Shown piece by piece: positions 58,234 to 64,000 of a stretch of DNA of 64,000 bases; position 1 is the first letter of the stretch; every line of letters begins with the position of its first letter. Source of the DNA: Streptomyces sp. ISL-98. GTDB taxonomy: Bacteria > Actinomycetota > Actinomycetes > Streptomycetales > Streptomycetaceae. Where the stretch lies: positions 1 to 64,000 of the forward strand of contig NZ_JAGGPB010000026.1 of NCBI RefSeq assembly GCF_018614055.1, read 5' to 3'. Both the position numbers and the translations under genes were made by a program. Under the pieces are notes generated by a model that was not told the DNA's origin, ran no database searches, and saw only the letters and a program-made list of their open reading frames with translations.

Positions 58234-59412
58234 ATGAGTGGCATGACGGATCGCTTCACACCTACCCCTGACGACAAGTTCACCTTCGGGCTGTGGACCG
58301 TCGGCTGGCGCGGCGTCGACCCCTTCGGTACGGCCACCCGCCCCGCACTCGACCCGGTCGAATCCGTCCAGCGCCTCGCCGCACTCGGCGCCCACGGCGT
58401 CACCTTCCACGACGACGACCTCATCCCCTTCGGCTCGTCGGACTCCGAGCGGGAGTCCCTCGTCAAGCGCTTCCGTCAGGCGCTGGACGCCACCGGCATG
58501 AAGGTGCCGATGGCCACCACGAACCTCTTCAGCCACCCCGTCTTCAAGGACGGCGCCTTCACCGCGAACGACCGTGACGTACGGCGATACGCCCTGCGCA
58601 AGACGATCCGTAACATCGACCTCGCCGTCGAACTCGGCGCCACGACATACGTCGCCTGGGGCGGCCGCGAGGGCGCCGAATCGGGTGCCGCCAAGGATGT
58701 CCGCGTCGCCCTCGACCGCATGAAGGAGGCCTTCGACCTCTTCGGCGAGTACGTCACCGAGCAGGGCTACGACCTCCGCTTCGCCATCGAGCCCAAGCCG
58801 AACGAGCCGCGCGGCGACATCCTGCTCCCCACCATCGGGCACGCCCTGGCCTTCATCGAGCACCTGGAACGCCCCGAACTGGTCGGCGTGAACCCCGAGA
58901 CGGGCCACGAGCAGATGGCCGGGCTCAACTTCCCGCACGGCATCGCGCAGGCGCTGTGGGCGGGCAAGCTCTTCCACATCGACCTCAACGGCCAGACCGG
59001 CATCAAGTACGACCAGGACTTCCGCTTCGGCGCGGGTGATCTGCGCCAAGCCTTCTGGCTGGTGGACCTGCTGGAGACGGGGGGCTACGAAGGGCCCCGG
59101 CACTTCGACTTCAAGCCGGTGCGTACGGACGGCTTCGACGGGGTGTGGACGTCCGCTGCCGGATGCATGCGGAATTACCTCATCCTCAAGGAGCGTGCGG
59201 CGGCGTTCCGTGCGGATCCGGAGGTGCGGGATGCGCTGCGGGCGTCGCGGCTGGACGAGCTTGCCCGGGCGACGGCGGAGGACGGGCTTGCGTCGCTGCT
59301 TGCGGACCGGGGGGCCTACGAGGAGTTCGACGTTACGTCGGCGGCTGAGCGGAGCATGGCCTTCGAGGTGCTGGATCAGTTGGCGCTGGATCATTTGCTG
59401 GGGGTGCGGTAG
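58234..59412 (+). CDS. xylA: xylose isomerase
   Basis: 392 residues from ATG 58234, or 389 from ATG 58243; Streptomyces enzymes are about 388. KFTFGLWTVGWRGVDPFGTA opens the TIM barrel. GVTFHDDDLIPFG holds the catalytic His and Asp. AIEPKPNEPRGDILLPT, GVNPETGHEQMAGL and FHIDLNGQTGIKYDQD hold metal ligands. It converts D-xylose to D-xylulose (and glucose to fructose) in the cytoplasm. It is divergent from xylB, with a ROK regulator nearby. Confidence 0.97.
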   Translation: MSGMTDRFTPTPDDKFTFGLWTVGWRGVDPFGTATRPALDPVESVQRLAALGAHGVTFHDDDLIPFGSSDSERESLVKRFRQALDATGMKVPMATTNLFSHPVFKDGAFTANDRDVRRYALRKTIRNIDLAVELGATTYVAWGGREGAESGAAKDVRVALDRMKEAFDLFGEYVTEQGYDLRFAIEPKPNEPRGDILLPTIGHALAFIEHLERPELVGVNPETGHEQMAGLNFPHGIAQALWAGKLFHIDLNGQTGIKYDQDFRFGAGDLRQAFWLVDLLETGGYEGPRHFDFKPVRTDGFDGVWTSAAGCMRNYLILKERAAAFRADPEVRDALRASRLDELARATAEDGLASLLADRGAYEEFDVTSAAERSMAFEVLDQLALDHLLGVR

Positions 59413-59424
59413 GGAGTGCGCGGC

Positions 59425-59655
59425 GCCTGCGGCGGGCTGTTTCCCTACCCGCCCCTTCCCGCTGTGACATTTGGCGGCTGCCGCCGCGTGGGGGCTCCGC
59501 CCCAGACCCCGCTCCTCAAACTCCCCCAGACTTCGTCCGGGGGGACCCCCAAGAGGCTGAACGTGCCCGAGGGCCTGGGGACTTGCTCCCTCACGCGGCG
59601 GCAGCCGCAAATCTCACAGCCGGGAAGGGGCGGGTCGGGGAACAGCGCCGCAGGC
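59425..59655. repeat. long imperfect palindromic element between xylA and ROK genes
   Basis: The left arm (59425-59493, starting GCCTGCGGCGGGCTG) and right arm (59589-59655, ending CAGCGCCGCAGGC) are imperfect inverted copies of nearly 70 bases. The 95-base centre contains a second palindromic motif (CTCCCCCAGACTTCGTCCGG then GGGGACCCCC). The element fills the gap between two convergent genes, so it can fold into a large bidirectional terminator. Its arm sequence recurs inside the NRPS gene (46980-47115), and the centre motif recurs inside the YeiH gene (29492-29539). It has no coding capacity and looks like a MITE-type or related mobile repeat. Confidence 0.75.
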
Positions 59656-59675
59656 CAACAGCACCCGCACCCCCA

Positions 59676-60905
59676 CTACACATACGCCACCGGATCCGCC
59701 AGCACCTCCCGTACCACCAGCGCCGCCGCCCCCCGCGCCGCGTCCCCCGTCAGGGAGGACGCGCGGAGTCGGCCGCCGGACTCGGGCCACAGTCCTGACA
59801 CGACCCGGCGGTCCATCTCCCGGCCGGCGGTCGGCGACAGCCACCGCATCAGCGTGCGGTAGATCCCGCCGAGCACCACCGCATCGGGGTCGAAGAGATT
59901 CACCGCACCGGACAGCACCAGCCCGAGCATCGCTCCGGCGTCCCGAATCGCGGCAACGGCCCTCTCGTCGTCCGCCCGCGCCCGTCGTTCCAGTTCGGCC
60001 ACGCCCGGCAGCCCCGCGTTCTCGTCGATGCCCGCCGCCCGCAGCAGCGCACGCTGACCGGCGTACTGCTCCAGGCAGCCCCGCGATCCGCAGTGGCACT
60101 CGGGGCCCTGCGGGTCCACCACCACGTGCCCGATCTCCCCGGCGAAGCCGTGTGCGCCGCGCAGTAGTTCGCCGTTCAGGACGAGCGCCCCGCCGACCCC
60201 GATCTCGCCGGACAGGTAGAGGAACGTCCGCTCCCGGCCCGCGCCGCCGAACCACAGCTCGGCCAGCGCCGCCAGGTTCGCCTCGTTGTCCGCACTGACC
60301 GGCAACGGCCGCCGCCCGGGCCGCGCAGCCGTGAGCGCCTGTGCGAAGACGCCCTCCGCCGCGACGCGGGTCCAGCCCAGGTTGGGCGCCTGCCGGACCG
60401 TACCGCCGGACACCAGACCCGGCAGCGCCAGCTGCACGCCGACGGGCCGCAACTCGTGCTCCTCGGCGGAGAGCAGGGCCCGCGAGGCGATTCCGGCGGC
60501 GCGCGCCAGTACTTCGGCGGGCTGCGCGGCCGCGGCGCGGTTGTCGAGGTGTTCGGTGAGCCGTACGCGGTCGGTGCCCGACAGGTCGACCACGCACACC
60601 GACACATAGTCGATGTTGATCTCGACGCCGAGTCCGGCGACCCCGGTACGGGCCACCTTCAGCACCGTCCCCGGCCGCCCCGCCTGTCCGCTGAACGTCT
60701 TCCCCGACTCGGTGAGAAAGCCGCTGTCCAGCAACTGCTCGACCAGCGAGGACACGGCGGCACGCGTCAGACCCACGCGCGCCGCGACCCCCGCGCGCGT
60801 CGCCTCGCCGTCGTCGTGAACGGCGCGCAGCACCAGGCTCAGGTTGTGCCTGCGGACGGTGTCCTTGTCGGCCTTGGGCTCCAGGCGCGGAGGGTTGCTT
60901 TTCAT
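59676..60905 (-). CDS. ROK-family regulator, probable xylose repressor
   Basis: 409 residues from ATG 60905. An N-terminal winged helix (VRRHNLSLVLRAVHDDGEAT then RAGVAARVGLTRAAVSSLVE) precedes a ROK sugar-kinase-like domain (about 90-400). GEIGHVVVDPQGPECHCGSR with GCLEQYAG is the ROK zinc motif CxCGxxGCxE. The kinase-like ATP site appears degenerate, as in repressors. Its closeness to xylA and xylB and the XylR-like site between them suggest control by xylose. Confidence 0.9.
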   Translation of the reverse strand: MKSNPPRLEPKADKDTVRRHNLSLVLRAVHDDGEATRAGVAARVGLTRAAVSSLVEQLLDSGFLTESGKTFSGQAGRPGTVLKVARTGVAGLGVEINIDYVSVCVVDLSGTDRVRLTEHLDNRAAAAQPAEVLARAAGIASRALLSAEEHELRPVGVQLALPGLVSGGTVRQAPNLGWTRVAAEGVFAQALTAARPGRRPLPVSADNEANLAALAELWFGGAGRERTFLYLSGEIGVGGALVLNGELLRGAHGFAGEIGHVVVDPQGPECHCGSRGCLEQYAGQRALLRAAGIDENAGLPGVAELERRARADDERAVAAIRDAGAMLGLVLSGAVNLFDPDAVVLGGIYRTLMRWLSPTAGREMDRRVVSGLWPESGGRLRASSLTGDAARGAAALVVREVLADPVAYV

Positions 60906-60979
60906 GACCCCGAGAGCGTAAGCGACGTTGTCGCCGCCGGGGCCGAGGCCTTGCCGCCCGCGCCCGCGGGGTCGCCGCC

Positions 60980-62884
60980 CTACTCCCCGGTTCCCGACCG
61001 CACCAGCGTCACCAGGAACCTCTTCCCCGCACTCACATTGCCCGCCGAGTCGATCGTCCGGTACTCGACCGTGTGTGTGCCGTACTCCGGTGTCGCGTCG
61101 TCCCACGGCACCACGCGCGGCGTGCCGAGCTTGCCGTAGACGAGGTCGTCGATGGCGGTGCCGCCCGGGGTGAAGCGGAACGGGGCGTCGGCATCGGTCG
61201 GCCAGCCGTAGTAGGTGTACCAGCCGTCACCGTCGACCCTGAACTGCGAGACGACGTACCCCTTCTGGTCGTCGCGGGCCGTGAGCTTCATCGTGAACGG
61301 ACCGTCGTAGACATACTCCACCGGCTCGCCGGGCCGCCGCACCGTGCGCAGCGGGTCCGACAGTTCGTACGCCGCCTTCGCGGGCGTGGCGTCGACCGTC
61401 CAGGTCAGCGTGCGGTCCGTACCGGCGATGCGGGCGCTCAGGGTGTGGTCGCCGCCCGCGCTCAGCCGCAGGGCGCCCAGGTCGAGGTCGCGGTCGTTGC
61501 CGGGGTTCAGCACCGGCCGCCCGTCCAGCGTCCAGTGAACCTTCGTGGCCGGGCCCGTGGAGTGCGAAGTGTCGGCGTACACCACGGACTCGGCGCCGAC
61601 CGGCGCACCGGTGTCGGTGTGGGCGGTGAACTCTGGTTCGGGGAAGGACGGTTCAGTCGTCAGGGACGGGTCCACGGTCCAGGTGACGGAGCGGGTCAGT
61701 GCTTGCGACTCGCGGATCTTCGGATCGCGTACGAAGGGCGTCGGGTCGGTGACCGTCGCGGTGAGCGTATGACGACGCCCACTGTCGAGGTCGAGCCGCC
61801 GCAGGTCGAGGCTTCGTGCGCCCGCCGTGCCCTCGACGCGGCGGCCGTCCAGCCGCCAGACGGTGTCGAGTTCACCGCCGACCGGGTGAAGCGTGTCGAC
61901 CCACACGGTCCGGTCGTCGCCGATCGCCGTGGCGTTCGGCGCGTGCCCCTGCACGAGGTTCACCTTGGCCGAGATGGCCTGGGTCATGATCTCGCGCTCG
62001 ACCTGGTCGAAGGCGTACCCGAGGGTCTTCATCATCGAGTGCCTGCTCGGCCGCCAGACCCCCTTCGTCTGGTACATGCCGCCCTCGTGCCGCCCGATGC
62101 GTCCGCCGGAATCGCTCCGCTCGCCCAGCCAGCGCCACCACTTCCGCTGCTTGTCCCGCATCTCCTCCTCGGTGAGGAGCGTGTGATGGGCGGAGGCAGG
62201 TTCGCCACCCTGGTAGGTGCCGCCGGGGACGCCGCGCGCGTAGTAGTCGTACTCGTCCTGGAGCTTGCCCAGGGAATGGCCGATCTCGTGCGGTGTGATG
62301 AGCGAGGAGAGTGCGTTGCCGCCCGACGCGGTGGCGAAGGTGCCGCCCGCGCCGCCGTACGTATCGCTGTTGGCGAGGCCGACGATCTGCCGGTTGGTGC
62401 TCTGCGAACCGGGGATCAGGTCGGCCAGCGCGGCGGCGGCCGCCGAGTCGATGGAGAGCAGCCGCTGAACGCCGGCCGGGTTGCAGCCGCCCCAGAAGCC
62501 CATGTTCAGCGGGGTGTCGCGGCGGGGCGCGTCAAGACCGGGATCGCAGTCGACACCGGACTCGGCGGAGGGCAGCTCCACCGCCCAGACGTTGATGTAC
62601 GAGCGATAGGAGGCGAACGGCTCCATGCTCCACAGCACGTTGAGGTGCTTGTCGACATCGGCGCGGAAGCCCGGCAGCTCGTCGGCGGTGTAGCCGTCGC
62701 CGAGCAGGATGAGATTGAAGCGCTTGTCGGCAGGCCCCGTCAGCTGCAACGGCACCACCCTCGCGTCCGCCGTCACCGGATGCGGCGCAGCCGCCGCAGA
62801 CGCGGAGGGTGTGGTGCCCACGGCGCAGGCGGCGATCAGGGCGCCCGCCACCGCGAGGAGCACGGGTCTGTTGCGAAGTCTCAT
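60980..62884 (-). CDS. secreted M64-type zinc metallopeptidase
   Basis: 634 residues. A signal peptide (PVLLAVAGALIAACAVGTTP, cleavage near ASA) is followed by the peptidase domain. FNLILLGDGYTADELPGFRA is the typical M64 (IgA peptidase family) opening. HEIGHSLG (His199-His203) is the zinc site, followed by LQDEYDYYARG with the likely further Glu ligand. The C-terminal 300 residues form several beta domains resembling Ig-like repeats (VTWTVDPSLTTEPSFPEPEF, then VHWTLDGRPVLNPGN). It is probably an extracellular peptidase. Confidence 0.87.
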   Translation of the reverse strand: MRLRNRPVLLAVAGALIAACAVGTTPSASAAAAPHPVTADARVVPLQLTGPADKRFNLILLGDGYTADELPGFRADVDKHLNVLWSMEPFASYRSYINVWAVELPSAESGVDCDPGLDAPRRDTPLNMGFWGGCNPAGVQRLLSIDSAAAAALADLIPGSQSTNRQIVGLANSDTYGGAGGTFATASGGNALSSLITPHEIGHSLGKLQDEYDYYARGVPGGTYQGGEPASAHHTLLTEEEMRDKQRKWWRWLGERSDSGGRIGRHEGGMYQTKGVWRPSRHSMMKTLGYAFDQVEREIMTQAISAKVNLVQGHAPNATAIGDDRTVWVDTLHPVGGELDTVWRLDGRRVEGTAGARSLDLRRLDLDSGRRHTLTATVTDPTPFVRDPKIRESQALTRSVTWTVDPSLTTEPSFPEPEFTAHTDTGAPVGAESVVYADTSHSTGPATKVHWTLDGRPVLNPGNDRDLDLGALRLSAGGDHTLSARIAGTDRTLTWTVDATPAKAAYELSDPLRTVRRPGEPVEYVYDGPFTMKLTARDDQKGYVVSQFRVDGDGWYTYYGWPTDADAPFRFTPGGTAIDDLVYGKLGTPRVVPWDDATPEYGTHTVEYRTIDSAGNVSAGKRFLVTLVRSGTGE

Positions 62885-62950
62885 GGTGGTGCACCCTCCG
62901 TCTGCCGTCACGTCCGGTGATCACGCGGTGGCGGGAGCGTACGGGTGCCC

Positions 62951-64000
62951 TCAACCTGCCGTAAAGAGGCGGGAGTTGATCGTCAGCTCGATCGGGACGG
63001 TTGTGGCCGATTCCGGCGGGCGCAAACCCCGGCCGCCCGGAGTCACCGAGCCGAGGATGCTCGGGTGGCGGGCGCCCGAGCACGAAGGCACCGTGCCCGG
63101 CAGGCCGTGCGCGGTCAGCCAGCCCAGGACCGCGAAGGCGTACGCCTCCTTGGCGGCCGACGGCAGCCCGAGCTCGTCCGACGTCAGCAGCGGTACACCG
63201 CCGAGCTCCTCGCGCAGCTGCGCCATCAGGACCGGGTTGCGGGTGCCGCCGCCCGAGGCGATCACTTCGGTCGCGCCGAACGGCCGCACTGCTTCGGCGA
63301 CCGTCCTGGCCGTGAGCCGGGTGAGGGTCGCCACGACGTCCTCGGCCGGCAGCGGGCCGAAGCCGGCCAGCGCGGCGCGCAGGTACGGCAGGTTGAACAG
63401 TTCCTTGCCCGTCGTCTTCGGTGCGGGCTTCGCGTAGTACGGCTCGTCCAGAAGCCGTCGCAGCAGCGGCTGGTGGACGGTGCCGCGCGCGGCGAGGGCG
63501 CCGTCCGTGTCGATGGAGGCGTTGGGGTTACGGGAGATACCGGAGTACGTTCCGCCGCCCGCGTAGCTCTGGACCGCCGCGTCGATCAGCGCATTGGCGG
63601 GCCCGGTGTCGAAGGCGAGCGGACCACCGCCGCCCCAACCTCCGTCCAGCACGGTGATGTTGGCGATGCCGCCCAGATTCAACGCCACCGGGACACCCGC
63701 CCGCCCCCGCAGCCACATGACGTCGACCATGCTCACCAGAGGTGCGCCCTGGCCCCCGGCGGCGACATCGCGGGGCCGGAAGCCGGACACGACGGGGCGG
63801 CCCGTCGCCTCGGCGATCCAGGCGGGCTCGCCGATCTGGAGCGTGCCGTGCACCCGGCCGTCCTCGGCCCAGTGATAGACGGTCTGACCGTGCGACGCGA
63901 CCAACTCCGCCCGGCCCTCGCACAGTTCCCGGTCGGCCAGGACCGCGGCCTCCGCGAAGGCCTGCCCGATACGTGTGTCCAGCCTGCACACCGCCGCCAT
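62951..64000 (-). CDS. anmK: anhydro-N-acetylmuramic acid kinase, 5' end beyond window
   Basis: 349 residues are visible; the start lies beyond the window, and the family is about 380-390 long. ASHGQTVYHW, LNLGGIANITVL, FDTGPANALIDAAV and VIASGGGTRNPVLMAQLRE are the family signatures (ASKHA fold). The enzyme phosphorylates and opens 1,6-anhydro-MurNAc during cell-wall recycling. The last 30 residues are poorly conserved. It is followed on the same strand by the M64 peptidase gene. Confidence 0.93.
   Translation of the reverse strand: MAAVCRLDTRIGQAFAEAAVLADRELCEGRAELVASHGQTVYHWAEDGRVHGTLQIGEPAWIAEATGRPVVSGFRPRDVAAGGQGAPLVSMVDVMWLRGRAGVPVALNLGGIANITVLDGGWGGGGPLAFDTGPANALIDAAVQSYAGGGTYSGISRNPNASIDTDGALAARGTVHQPLLRRLLDEPYYAKPAPKTTGKELFNLPYLRAALAGFGPLPAEDVVATLTRLTARTVAEAVRPFGATEVIASGGGTRNPVLMAQLREELGGVPLLTSDELGLPSAAKEAYAFAVLGWLTAHGLPGTVPSCSGARHPSILGSVTPGGRGLRPPESATTVPIELTINSRLFTAG

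Noticed and set aside
1..64000. CRISPR array, phage structural genes, or named anti-phage defence systems
   Set aside because: No regularly spaced direct repeats, cas-like, phage or defence-type proteins were seen on either strand.

Overview
The window is high-GC actinobacterial DNA. Start codons include many GTG, Shine-Dalgarno sequences are GGAGG-like, adjacent genes often overlap by ATGA/GTGA, and the accessory families are ones typical of Streptomyces: DUF397/DUF5753 regulators, the SigE-like ECF factor, a streptogrisin-type protease and NCS2 permeases. I read it as a Streptomyces chromosome. No database search was possible, so family names rest on motifs recognised by eye.

Layout. 1-2.9 kb: a visibly less GC-rich patch of small DUF genes and a DUF5753 regulator operon. 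It ends at a tRNA-3'-end-like sequence and a strong hairpin, and looks like the edge of an integrated element. 2.95-5.8 kb: aromatic aminotransferase and EamA exporter, divergent from an Lrp/AsnC regulator. 5.9-11.8 kb: secreted amidase-domain protein, ECF sigma factor with a membrane partner, secreted metallopeptidase and a putative lipoprotein. 11.8-21.3 kb: purine-type region with two NCS2 permeases, a guanine/8-oxoguanine deaminase-like amidohydrolase, a TauE/SafE carrier, LacI and XRE regulators, and a broken Tat-exported flavoprotein gene carrying about 350 bp of unrelated DNA. 21.3-29.6 kb: streptogrisin-like protease, FMN reductase, GAF/LuxR regulator, quinone oxidoreductase, PGRP amidase, VOC protein, then LysR, cysteine dioxygenase and YeiH sulfur genes.

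29.7-52.1 kb is a hybrid PKS/NRPS gene cluster and the most interesting part. It holds a phosphopantetheinyl transferase, a LuxR regulator, an MFS exporter, a KS-AT-ACP protein with no reductive domains, an aminotransferase/luciferase-like monooxygenase/C/PCP protein, a free-standing C domain, an M18 aminopeptidase, a tandem double thioesterase, an SDR, a degenerate-C/A/PCP protein whose A domain reads as threonine-specific, and a LAL-like ATPase lacking a DNA-binding domain. The exporter and biosynthetic genes are nearly gapless and form one operon. My reading is that malonate extension gives a beta-keto acyl chain, which is transaminated at C3 and hydroxylated at C2. The resulting alpha-hydroxy-beta-amino acid is then joined to amino acids including Thr. 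This is the logic of microginin and resembles the bestatin/amastatin warhead. The M18 aminopeptidase in the operon would then be a candidate resistant target copy.

52.1-64 kb: SGNH hydrolase, a WhiJ-type regulatory neighbourhood (RsbW-like ATPase, DUF5753 regulator, DUF397), a DUF574-type methyltransferase, xylB and xylA, a long palindromic element, a ROK regulator, an M64-type metallopeptidase and an anmK gene cut by the window end.
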